Assembly (NCBI GenBank): GCA_964462985.1
Contig: CAYXAA010000026.1
Coordinates: 3,550-67,549, forward strand
DNA from: CAYXAA01 sp964462985
GTDB taxonomy: Bacteria > Pseudomonadota > Alphaproteobacteria > Rhizobiales > Stappiaceae
Length of the DNA stretch: 64,000 bases
Reading direction: 5' to 3'
This document shows, one piece after another, positions 8,731 to 16,536 of the stretch (positions are counted from its first letter, which is position 1; each line of letters starts with the position of its first letter). The notes beneath the pieces are model-generated. The model saw nothing but the letters and a program-made list of their open reading frames with translations. It was not told the DNA's origin and did not search any database. Both the position numbers and the translations under genes were made by a program.

Positions 8731-9141
8731 TCAGCCATAGTACTGCGTCGGGGTCGCCACATCGGCCGACCACATCTTCTCGATATTGTAGAACCCCCGG
8801 ACTTCGGGGCGGAAGATGTGAGCGATAACATCTCCGGCGTCGATCAGCACCCAATCGCAATGTGGCATGCCCTCGACGCGGGCATTGCCGAACCCGGCCT
8901 CCTTGAGGTCGCGCAGCAAATGATCGGCTATTGCGCCAACATGACGATGCGACCGGCCGGACGCGACGATCATCGTATCGGCCAGGGTGGTCTTCCCGGT
9001 TATGTCGATGGAGACGATGTCCTCTGCCTTGGAATCATCGAGGCTGGCGAGGACAGTGGCGAGCAGATCCCGGCGTTCAGTCGCGGCGATCGCTGCGGAT
9101 TGAGGAGCGGTTCTGACTGACCCCTCGGTGTCAAAGGTCAT
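8731..9141 (-). CDS. rsfS: Ribosomal silencing factor RsfS
   Basis: Protein of 136 residues, with the RsfS/Iojap core from about residue 20: DDSKAEDIVSID, TMIVASGRSHRHV, and CDWVLIDAGDVIAHIF near the end, then the family FYNIEKMW motif. RsfS binds uL14 and blocks 30S-50S joining when nutrients are scarce. The start at 9141 (MTFDTEGS) is chosen because the family core begins soon after; upstream in-frame ATGs at 9189 and 9234 are possible and the ribosome-binding site at 9141 is weak. Its position between nadD and rlmH is the usual alphaproteobacterial order. Confidence 0.92.
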   Translation of the reverse strand: MTFDTEGSVRTAPQSAAIAATERRDLLATVLASLDDSKAEDIVSIDITGKTTLADTMIVASGRSHRHVGAIADHLLRDLKEAGFGNARVEGMPHCDWVLIDAGDVIAHIFRPEVRGFYNIEKMWSADVATPTQYYG

Positions 9142-9426
9142 ACTCAGAAGGTTTGCCTTTCTTCTCGGCTCGGGTGTTCCATGCCACATCCCGAGGAGCA
9201 TCGGTGGCCCGGCCACCGGAAGTGCTGGCGCCACAGCCTACTAAAGGCGCCAACCGATCCACCGGCAGCAGGGTCCCGGCGGACCGCATCTCGGCGGCAT
9301 TCGGCTTGAGCGAGCGATCGGCCCGCCAATCGAACATACGCCTTGTAGAGAAGATAAGGGCGGCAGGCTGACGATTTCAAGACGGAGGCTGCGTTCGGCG
9401 TTAGCATTTCTCGGCCGAACAACCCC

Positions 9427-10053
9427 TCACCCCCGAGTGCGAAGAGCCGTAGAGGAGGTCGCATCCAAAGGCGCGTGGAGGAAGACCCAGGCTGGCGGCC
9501 GGATCGTTGCAAGGGCAGGTGCATCGGCCTCATCGAGCCGATAGCGCGCGAAGGCCCGTGCTGCCGGTGCCTGAAGGGCGGCAAGGGAGGCGCCCGGGCG
9601 GTCGACGACGGCCACTGGAACGGCCAATATGATAGCGCGCCAGTCCTGCCATTGGTGGAAGGTCGCGAGATTGTCGGCACCCATCACCCAGACGAAGGAC
9701 AGGTGCGGCCGCAGCGCCAGGAGGCTGGCAAGGGTCTCGGCCGTGTAGGTGCTGCCGAGCAGCGCCTCGCAGGCAGTGACCCGCATGGCCGGATTGTTGG
9801 CGAAGGCGGCCGCCTGGCGTACCCGTGTCTCCAGCGGCGCGAGACTACTATGGGACTTCAGCGGGTTGCCAGGGGTTACCAGCCACCAGACCTGGTGCAG
9901 CCGGAGCCGTCGCAATGCGACCTCCGCCACCAGACGATGGCCGGAATGCGGTGGGTTGAACGATCCGCCGAACAGGCCGATGCGGTTGCCCGGTTCAGCA
10001 TGTGGCAGGCGCATCCAGTCCGGCACGGCGGCGGTGAATGGTGATCTGATCAT
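9427..10053 (-). CDS. nadD: Nicotinate-nucleotide adenylyltransferase
   Basis: Protein of 208 residues. The nucleotidyltransferase signature GLFGGSFNPPHSGH (about 27-40) carries the HxGH-type motif, and the C-terminal SSTALR (about 201-206) is the second conserved motif, ISSTxIR-like. It converts nicotinate mononucleotide and ATP to deamido-NAD in de novo and salvage NAD synthesis in the cytoplasm. It lies 84 bp downstream of proA in the same direction and is followed after 285 bp by rsfS. Length is normal for alphaproteobacterial NadD, including the short N-terminal extension. Confidence 0.95.
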   Translation of the reverse strand: MIRSPFTAAVPDWMRLPHAEPGNRIGLFGGSFNPPHSGHRLVAEVALRRLRLHQVWWLVTPGNPLKSHSSLAPLETRVRQAAAFANNPAMRVTACEALLGSTYTAETLASLLALRPHLSFVWVMGADNLATFHQWQDWRAIILAVPVAVVDRPGASLAALQAPAARAFARYRLDEADAPALATIRPPAWVFLHAPLDATSSTALRTRG

Positions 10054-10137
10054 CAGAAGGTTGTCCCGGGCGTGAGCACGCCCCCTGAACAGCCGGCTTT
10101 GCCGCGCCGGCAGGAAGGCTTCATTGCGAGGGCAACG

Positions 10138-11451
10138 TCACGGCCGCGTCTGCCCCGCGCCGCGGACCCGATACTTGAAGCTGGTCAATTGCTCGAGCCC
10201 GACAGGGCCGCGCGCGTGCATGCGGCCGGTGGCGATCCCGATCTCCGCACCCATGCCGAATTCGCCGCCGTCGGCGAACTGCGTGGAAGCATTGTGCAGG
10301 ACAATGGCGGAATCGACGCGGTTGAGGAAGGCTTCGGCCGCCGCTGAGTCGTGGGTGACGATGCCGTCGGTATGGTGCGAGCCGTAGGTTTCGATGTGAT
10401 CGATCGCCTGATCGAGGCCGTCGACGACCCTCACCGACAGGATCGCGTCGAGATATTCGGTACGCCAGTCCTCGTCGGTGGCCGGCCGGGCGCTCGGGAT
10501 GCGGGCAACGACCTCGGCATCGCCGCGGATCTCGCAGCCGCGGGCGGTCAGCGCGGAACAGATCGGCACGAGATGTGTGTCCACCACCGCACGGTCGACC
10601 AGCAGCGTCTCCAGCGCTCCACAGATCCCGGTGCGCCGCATCTTGGCGTTCTCGGCGATCTTCACCGCCATGTCGAGATCCGCCGCCCGATCGACGTAGA
10701 GATGGCAAAGGCCCTCGAGATGGGCAAAAACCGGCACTCGCGCATCATCCTGGACGCGTGCGACCAGACTCTTGCCGCCGCGCGGCACGATGACGTCAAT
10801 CGCACCACAGAGGCCGGAGAGCATCTCGCCCACCGCCGCACGGTCCGCAACCGGGACAATCTGGATTGCGTCCTCGGGTAGGCCGGCGGCAACGAGACCC
10901 TTGACCAGCGCAGCGTGAATCGCACGGTTGGAGCGGATCGTGTCAGAACCGCCGCGCAGGATCACGGCGTTGCCGGACTTGAGGCAGAGACCGCCGGCAT
11001 CGGCGGTGACGTTGGGCCGGCTTTCGTAGATCACGCCGATGACACCAAGCGGGGTGCGCACGCGCTCGATATGCAGGCCGTTGGGCCGGTCCCACTCGGC
11101 CATCACGGATCCGACCGGATCCGGCAACTCGGAAATGGCCTCAAGGCCGGCGGCAATCGCCTCGATGCGCTCCTCTGTCAGCCGGGCGCGATCGAGATAG
11201 GCGGAGGTCTGGCCGCTGTCAGTCATAACGGCGATATCAGCAGCATTGTCGAGGAGAATGTCCGGCGCCGCTGCCCGCACCGCGGCGGCCATGGCACGGA
11301 GCGCGGCGTCCTTCTCCGCGCGCGACGCTGTCAAAAGCCGGCGCGCCGCCGCGCGGGCCCGCGCGCCCATATTCGCCATCAGATCGCCAATTTCGACCGT
11401 ACCGGCGCTAGTCTTTTCGAGCATCGCTTCCGTTCCTGTCCTCGCCGCCAT
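10138..11451 (-). CDS. proA: Gamma-glutamyl phosphate reductase
   Basis: Protein of 437 residues of the aldehyde dehydrogenase fold; NADPH-dependent reduction of glutamyl-5-phosphate to glutamate semialdehyde in proline synthesis. The active-site cysteine lies in RTGICGALET (about residue 277), and the ESRPNVTADAG and LRGGSD motifs are family landmarks. The ATG at 11451 has GGGAG at a spacing of six; an ATG nine codons later (11424) is a second possibility. It follows proB by 39 bp, so the two enzymes are almost certainly co-transcribed. Confidence 0.97.
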   Translation of the reverse strand: MAARTGTEAMLEKTSAGTVEIGDLMANMGARARAAARRLLTASRAEKDAALRAMAAAVRAAAPDILLDNAADIAVMTDSGQTSAYLDRARLTEERIEAIAAGLEAISELPDPVGSVMAEWDRPNGLHIERVRTPLGVIGVIYESRPNVTADAGGLCLKSGNAVILRGGSDTIRSNRAIHAALVKGLVAAGLPEDAIQIVPVADRAAVGEMLSGLCGAIDVIVPRGGKSLVARVQDDARVPVFAHLEGLCHLYVDRAADLDMAVKIAENAKMRRTGICGALETLLVDRAVVDTHLVPICSALTARGCEIRGDAEVVARIPSARPATDEDWRTEYLDAILSVRVVDGLDQAIDHIETYGSHHTDGIVTHDSAAAEAFLNRVDSAIVLHNASTQFADGGEFGMGAEIGIATGRMHARGPVGLEQLTSFKYRVRGAGQTRP

Positions 11452-11490
11452 CCTTCGCTCCCGAAGCGTCCAGCATAGCGGACCAACCTC

Positions 11491-12669
11491 TTACACCGAC
11501 TTCTCCCCGGACGCACCGCCAAGCACCAGATCGTCGCGATGCACCATCTCCGCCCGACCGGCATAGCCCAGGATCGCCTCGATCTCACGGCTGTTGCGGC
11601 CGATGATCAACCGGGCTTCCGGGTGATCGTAGGCGACGAGGCCGCGGCCGATGTCGCGGCCGGTCTCATCAAGGATGCGCACCGCATCACCCCGCGAAAA
11701 GGCCCCCTCGACGGCACGCACACCGGCTGGCAACAAGCTCTTTCCCGCCATTAGCGCCCGAACGGCACCAGCGTCGAGCCTGAGCGCCCCGCGCGGCTCA
11801 AGATGGCCGCCGATCCAGGCTTTGCGTGCGCTGGCCGGGGTGGAGGCAGCCAGAAACCACGTGGCGCGGCCATCCTGGCCAATTGCCGACAGTGGATTGA
11901 GGCGCTTACCGGAAGCGATCACCATCACCGTCCCAGCGGAGGTCGCGATCTTGGCGGCGTCGATCTTCGTCTTCATGCCGCCGCGCGACAGTTCCGAGCC
12001 GGCGGCCCCCGCCATGGCCTCGATGGCGGGCGTGACTTGTGGCACTTCGGGAATGAAGACGGCATCGGGATTTTGCGCGGGCGGCGCGGTGTAAAGGCCG
12101 TCGATGTCGGACAGGAGCACGAGACACTCGGCGCTCGCCATGGTGGCGACGCGGGCGGCGAGGCGATCGTTGTCGCCGTAACGGATCTCGGACGTGGCGA
12201 CGGTGTCGTTTTCGTTGACGATCGGCACCGCCTTGAGCTTGAGCAGCGTTGCCACGGTCTCGCGGGCATTCAGATAACGCCGACGCTCCTCGGTATCGCC
12301 GAGGGTGAGCAGGATCTGACCGGCGGTGAGGCCACGCTCGCCGAGCGCCTCGGCATAGGCGCGCGCCAGAGCGATCTGGCCGATCGAAGCGGCCGCCTGG
12401 GCTTGTTCCAGCCGAAGCGGCCCCTTAGGCAGCCGCAGCACGCCGCGGCCGAGCGCAATGGCGCCGGAGGAAACGACGATAAGTTCGGCGCCGCCAGTGG
12501 CAAGCTGCATCAGGTCATCGGCGACCGACGACAGCCAGTCCCGTTTCAGCCGACCGCCCTCAACTAGCAGCGCCGAGCCGATCTTGACGACGATGCGGCG
12601 GTAGTCGGCGAGGCTGCGGGAGGCCGCGGACGCGGTCGGGATCGTCAGCGTCTCGGTCACGGTCGCCAA
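11491..12669 (-). CDS. proB: Glutamate 5-kinase with PUA domain
   Basis: Protein of 392 residues. An amino acid kinase domain (about 22-270; VVKIGSALL, VVSSGAIALG, PIVNENDTVA, RGGMKTKIDAA) is followed by a C-terminal PUA domain (about 295-375). It phosphorylates glutamate as the first step of proline synthesis and is usually feedback-inhibited by proline. Its start overlaps the end of obgE by 13 bp, so translation of the two genes is coupled, and proA follows. The obgE-proB-proA order is common in alphaproteobacteria. Confidence 0.97.
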   Translation of the reverse strand: MATVTETLTIPTASAASRSLADYRRIVVKIGSALLVEGGRLKRDWLSSVADDLMQLATGGAELIVVSSGAIALGRGVLRLPKGPLRLEQAQAAASIGQIALARAYAEALGERGLTAGQILLTLGDTEERRRYLNARETVATLLKLKAVPIVNENDTVATSEIRYGDNDRLAARVATMASAECLVLLSDIDGLYTAPPAQNPDAVFIPEVPQVTPAIEAMAGAAGSELSRGGMKTKIDAAKIATSAGTVMVIASGKRLNPLSAIGQDGRATWFLAASTPASARKAWIGGHLEPRGALRLDAGAVRALMAGKSLLPAGVRAVEGAFSRGDAVRILDETGRDIGRGLVAYDHPEARLIIGRNSREIEAILGYAGRAEMVHRDDLVLGGASGEKSV

Positions 12670-13700
12670 GGCTCCTCGCGAGCAGAAGGTACGGAATTGG
12701 CGGCCTCCTCCTTGTCACGGTCGATCGCACGCACGATCATCCTGAGACAGCGATCGACGTTTTCCCGGCTCGCCGAGGAGAGCAGCAGAGGCTGTTGGCC
12801 GCATGCGCGAGCAAGCGCAGCTGCGCGATCACTGCGGAGTTCCTCCGACAGGGCATCGACCTTGCTGAGCGCCACGATCTCCGTCTTGTCGCCAAGGCCA
12901 TGGCCATAGGCCGCGAGTTCGGCACGCACAACGCGATAGGCTTCCGCCGGATCGTCCTGTGTGCCGTCAACCAGGTGAAGCAGCACACGGGTGCGCTCGA
13001 CATGACCGAGGAATCGGTCGCCGAGACCAACGCCCTCATGCGCGCCTTCGATCAGGCCAGGAATATCGGCGAGCACAAAGCCGCGTCCGTCAATTTCGAC
13101 GACACCAAGATTAGGATGCAGCGTGGTAAATGGGTAATCGGCGATCTTGGGCTTGGCCGCTGAAACCGCGGCGAGAAAAGTCGACTTGCCGGCATTGGGC
13201 AGGCCGACCAGACCAGCATCGGCAATCAGTTTGAGCCGCAGCCAGATCCACTTCTCCTCGCCGGGCAGGCCGGGATTGGCACGGCGCGGCGCCTGGTTGG
13301 TCGACGACTTGAAATGCAGGTTGCCGAAGCCGCCGTTGCCGCCCTGGAGGAGCAGCACGCGCTCGCCGACTTCGGTCAGGTCGGCGATCAACGTCTCGTT
13401 GTCCTCCTCCAGCACCTGCGTGCCAACAGGAACGCGCAGCACGACATCGGCACCCTTGGCGCCATTGCGCTGCTTGCCCATGCCATGGCCACCGGTCTTT
13501 GCCTTGAAATGCTGGCTGTAACGATAGTCGATCAGCGTGTTGAGGCCATCGACACATTCTACCCAGACGTCGCCACCGCGACCGCCGTCGCCGCCGTCCG
13601 GTCCACCGAACTCGATGAACTTCTCGCGGCGGAACGAAACCGCTCCGGCACCGCCGTCGCCGGAGCGGATATAGATCTTCGCCTGATCGAGGAACTTCAT
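12657..13700 (-). CDS. obgE: GTPase Obg/CgtA
   Basis: Protein of 347 residues. The glycine-rich Obg fold is at the N-terminus (about 1-158; repeated GGxGGxG as in GGPDGGDGGRGGD), followed by the G domain with G1 GLPNAGKST (166-174) and G3 DIPG (about 212). The C-terminal region is short, as in other alphaproteobacteria. Obg binds the 50S subunit late in assembly and links GTP or ppGpp levels to ribosome maturation. It stands 22 bp after the second GNAT gene and overlaps proB. Confidence 0.97.
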   Translation of the reverse strand: MKFLDQAKIYIRSGDGGAGAVSFRREKFIEFGGPDGGDGGRGGDVWVECVDGLNTLIDYRYSQHFKAKTGGHGMGKQRNGAKGADVVLRVPVGTQVLEEDNETLIADLTEVGERVLLLQGGNGGFGNLHFKSSTNQAPRRANPGLPGEEKWIWLRLKLIADAGLVGLPNAGKSTFLAAVSAAKPKIADYPFTTLHPNLGVVEIDGRGFVLADIPGLIEGAHEGVGLGDRFLGHVERTRVLLHLVDGTQDDPAEAYRVVRAELAAYGHGLGDKTEIVALSKVDALSEELRSDRAAALARACGQQPLLLSSASRENVDRCLRMIVRAIDRDKEEAANSVPSAREEPWRP

Positions 13701-13722
13701 CTACGGCTCTCTTTGCTGCGCC

Positions 13723-14280
13723 CTAGGCGACGCCTTTGCCGGCCCGCTCTCTTGCTGTCATAAAGTTGTCGCGGGTCAAAACCAAGTCGATGTGCGGCAG
13801 TTCCTGTCCGCGCGCCCGGCACATTTGACGGCTCTCGCCGCAAACGGTGAACCCGAGCTTCTCCTGCACGCGGATCGAGGCCGGGTTGTCTGCGAAGGCT
13901 CCGGCGGTGACCATGTCATGGTCCGTGGTCTCGAAGAGCCACGACAGGATGGCGGTCGCAGCCTCAGTCATATAGCCGCGGCCCCAGTATGGCCTGCCCA
14001 GCCAGAAGCCCACGTCGGCCGTTCGGCGCAGTTCACGCAAGACGAACACACCAGCTGCACCATCGCCCGGGTCGATCACGAAGGCCAACCGCTCCGCGGG
14101 ATCGGATGCCAAAGCGGCCGAATACCATGCCTCGGCGTCGGCGCGGGTATAGGGATGCGGCACCAAGGCCAGCATCTTTGCGACCTTGAAGTCGCTGATC
14201 AGCGCCGCAATGCGATCGACGTCGCGGCGCTCGGGCGGACGCAGGGTCAACCGCGGGGTCGTCAGGTAAGGGACGGTCAC
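13723..14280 (-). CDS. GNAT N-acetyltransferase, RimJ/RimL-like (second of a tandem pair)
   Basis: Protein of 185 residues from a GTG start. The frame is open upstream, but GTG at 14280 overlaps the preceding stop as GTGA and has GGAGGGC before it. Motifs: TPRLTLRPPERRDVD at the N-terminus, VGFWLGRPYWGRGYMTEA (acetyl-CoA pyrophosphate loop region, R/QxxGxG/A variant) and NPASIRVQEKLGF, typical of Acetyltransf_3 enzymes. Relatives acetylate N-termini of ribosomal proteins or small amines. It is clearly paralogous to the gene just upstream, and obgE follows after 22 bp. Substrate unknown. Confidence 0.86.
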   Translation of the reverse strand: MTVPYLTTPRLTLRPPERRDVDRIAALISDFKVAKMLALVPHPYTRADAEAWYSAALASDPAERLAFVIDPGDGAAGVFVLRELRRTADVGFWLGRPYWGRGYMTEAATAILSWLFETTDHDMVTAGAFADNPASIRVQEKLGFTVCGESRQMCRARGQELPHIDLVLTRDNFMTARERAGKGVA

Positions 14281-14882
14281 GACGCCCTCCCCCAGCGCTT
14301 CAGCGCCGCCCAGGTCGAGCGGTCCAGCCCGTAACGCTCGACCGAGACGACGCCGCCGGCACCCTTCGACAGCATCATGCCCTGATCGCGATACTGGAAT
14401 CCACACTTGACGAGCACACGCTTCGACGCCGGGTTGGTGACCCGGACGGAAGCGGCGAGTGTTTCGTGCGGCGTTGCCGTGAAGATGCGATCGATCACCG
14501 CCTGCACGGCCTCAGTGGCATAGCCGTGACCCCAGAACGGCTCGCCGATCCAGTAGCCGAGGTGGATGGGACCGCCGGGCTCCTGAGGCGAGAATCCGAT
14601 CGAGCCGATGAACCGGCCCGTCGACTTCAGCCTGACCGCAAAGGTGCCGCGCTCACGCCCGCCCTCGGCCGCCCGGTCGACCATCGCGCGGGCATCAGCA
14701 AGCGTGAAGGGGTGTGGCAAGGTCGCCAACATGGCGGCGATGCGACGGTTGTCTGCGAGAAAGACAATGTCGGAGACATCATCCTTGCGCGGCAGATCGA
14801 TTCTCAGCCGCGCGGTGTCCTGCGGCACTTCGGCCGCAGGCAGACTCTCTTCGTCCAAAAACTCCTCTAAATCGGCAACCAT
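14277..14882 (-). CDS. GNAT N-acetyltransferase, RimJ/RimL-like (first of a tandem pair)
   Basis: Protein of 201 residues starting at ATG 14882, which has GGGAGG five to six bases upstream; an earlier in-frame start at 14906 lacks this. After a 30-residue acidic N-terminus comes the acetyltransferase core with LGYWIGEPFWGHGYATEA and NPASKRVLVKCGF. It shares these blocks with the next gene, with which it overlaps by 4 bp (GTGA). A strong hairpin separates it from rpmA, so expression depends on read-through or an unseen promoter. Candidate substrates include ribosomal proteins (inference from the L21-L27-Obg neighbourhood). Confidence 0.86.
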   Translation of the reverse strand: MVADLEEFLDEESLPAAEVPQDTARLRIDLPRKDDVSDIVFLADNRRIAAMLATLPHPFTLADARAMVDRAAEGGRERGTFAVRLKSTGRFIGSIGFSPQEPGGPIHLGYWIGEPFWGHGYATEAVQAVIDRIFTATPHETLAASVRVTNPASKRVLVKCGFQYRDQGMMLSKGAGGVVSVERYGLDRSTWAALKRWGRAS

Positions 14883-14908
14883 GACGTCCTCCCGGCGACA
14901 GACCAAAC

Positions 14909-14939
14909 AAGAAGGGGGAGATGGCGCCCCATCTCCCCC
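14909..14939 (-). terminator. Terminator-like hairpin after rpmA
   Basis: A perfect 11-bp stem (14914-14924 with 14929-14939) and a 4-nt loop. On the minus strand it is followed by TTCTTG, so it should at least attenuate rplU-rpmA transcripts before the GNAT pair. On the plus strand the tail is CGATCTTTTC. Confidence 0.65.
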
Positions 14940-15016
14940 GATCTTTTCGATCTTGCCGGTTCACTCGAACCGCCGGGTCGTTGGGACGCCGGCGGTTCAA
15001 TAAGGACACGTCGGCT

Positions 15017-15286
15017 TTACTCCGCGGCTTGCATTGCCGGAAGTACGCTAATGAAGGTTCGGCCGTTGGCTTTGGCTTCGAAGGCGACCTTGCCTTCGAT
15101 GGTGGCAAATATCGTGTGATCCTTGCCCATGCCGACGCCCGAACCCGGATGCCACTTGGTGCCGCGCTGACGCGCGATGATGTTGCCCGGAATCACGGCT
15201 TCACCGCCGTATTTCTTGATGCCGAGGCGACGACCGGCCGAATCGCGACCGTTGCGGGACGAACCGCCTGCCTTTTTGTGTGCCAT
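15017..15286 (-). CDS. rpmA: 50S ribosomal protein bL27
   Basis: Protein of 89 residues beginning MAHKKAGGSSRNGRDS, the fully conserved bL27 N-terminus that reaches the peptidyl-transferase centre; there is no cleavable Firmicutes-type extension. GGEAVIPGNIIxRQRGT and GVGMGKDHTIFA complete the family pattern. It lies 29 bp downstream of rplU and shares its promoter. Confidence 0.98.
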   Translation of the reverse strand: MAHKKAGGSSRNGRDSAGRRLGIKKYGGEAVIPGNIIARQRGTKWHPGSGVGMGKDHTIFATIEGKVAFEAKANGRTFISVLPAMQAAE

Positions 15287-15315
15287 GACGAAACTCCTCG
15301 TCTAACGTCTTCTTG

Positions 15316-15705
15316 TCAGGCCGACACGGCGTCGGCGGCGGTGGTCTCTTCGGCGGCCGGTTCGGCCTTCTTCGCCTTCCTGGCCTTGGTACCACCGGCC
15401 ACGATATCGGTGATCTTCACCAACGTGTAGCTCTGGCGGTGGCCGTTGCGGCGCTTCGAATTCTGCCGGCGGCGCTTCTTGAAGACCAGGATCTTGCGGT
15501 CCCGGCCCTGCTCGACGACCTCGGCGACGACCTTTGCGCCGGCAATCGTCGGAGCCCCGACGGTGGTGTTGCCGTCACCGCCGATCACGAGCACCTCTTC
15601 GAAGGTCACCGTGTCGCCGGCCTCGGCGGAAAGCTTCTCGACCTTCAAGAGGTCGTCGGTGGCGACATGGTATTGCTTGCCGCCGGTCTTGATCACTGCG
15701 AACAT
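15316..15705 (-). CDS. rplU: 50S ribosomal protein bL21
   Basis: Protein of 129 residues starting MFAVIKTGGKQYHV, the canonical bL21 N-terminus, with KKRRRQNSKRRNGHRQ as the rRNA-binding patch. A C-terminal Ala/Glu/Lys-rich tail of about 25 residues extends past the E. coli protein, as in many rhizobial homologues. The frame is open for 87 codons upstream, but those codons have no L21 similarity and the ATG at 15705 gives the family start. A strong promoter about 300 bp upstream implies a long 5' leader. Confidence 0.98.
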   Translation of the reverse strand: MFAVIKTGGKQYHVATDDLLKVEKLSAEAGDTVTFEEVLVIGGDGNTTVGAPTIAGAKVVAEVVEQGRDRKILVFKKRRRQNSKRRNGHRQSYTLVKITDIVAGGTKARKAKKAEPAAEETTAADAVSA

Positions 15706-16003
15706 GTCTGGCACGTCCTTCTTGTCGTTCTTGGAACGGATCCGCCGAACAAGCGAACCCGGCATCGTGCGCATCCTATGGCGCCACCGGCTCGCGGCCG
15801 CAGGGACCGGTACGTCGGCGGACTTCGATGACCTCCCGGATCTGCCGAGACCCGGGGGGCTTGCAGCCGCTCCGGCAGCTGCGGCAGACCTTAGCATTGC
15901 AACGTCCCGGCCCGTTCTGGAGCCGGTAACTGGCAAAGGGTCTGGTCTGGAAGCCTCGGACAGCACCTGAGGGCGGCTTTCCGACCCTCAACGAAGCGGT
16001 CGC

Positions 16004-16031
16004 ACTATACGGATGAAACCTGCAAAGTCAA
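16004..16031 (-). promoter_or_regulatory. Strong sigma-70 promoter of rplU-rpmA
   Basis: On the minus strand TTGACT (16031-16026), a 16-bp spacer and TATAGT (16009-16004). Both hexamers differ from consensus at one position. Predicted start near 15997, leaving a leader of about 290 nt before rplU. Confidence 0.72.
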
Positions 16032-16161
16032 CGCAATCGCAGCAGGAGAATTGTCCTGATTGTCTTCATGCCGCTGTGCTCGCCGCCGCCATATCACGGC
16101 AGACCGTCCACAGCGAAAATTCCTGCCTGCGCCCCCTTGTGCGACGCATTCGCCTTGGCTA

Positions 16162-16190
16162 TTTTCCGGCCGCTTTACGACCACTATATC
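16162..16190 (+). promoter_or_regulatory. Candidate promoter of tRNA-Ser(CGA)
   Basis: TTTTCC (16162-16167), a 17-bp spacer and TATATC (16185-16190), ending 10 bp before the mature 5' end of the tRNA. The -35 is poor, the -10 good. Confidence 0.4.
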
Positions 16191-16195
16191 TCGGT

Positions 16196-16290
<95 letters not shown>

Positions 16291-16536
16291 TTTCTTCCTG
16301 AAGGCTCCCGCCGAATTAGCGGAAAGAATCGAGCATCAAAGCCCGTCCCGCGTCTGCACTGGCGTACGCGCGAGCCAGAGAGTTGTCTCTGCGCGCTTCG
16401 GCAACCGGCCGGGACCTGCCGAACCGTTCCGAGAAAGCCTCCGCGAGGACGGAGAGCGGTTGGCGCCATCAGCAGACTGCATAGGCGTATCACGGCGTGG
16501 GGAGGGCATCACCAGTTTCGGAGGACGCCTCGCAGT

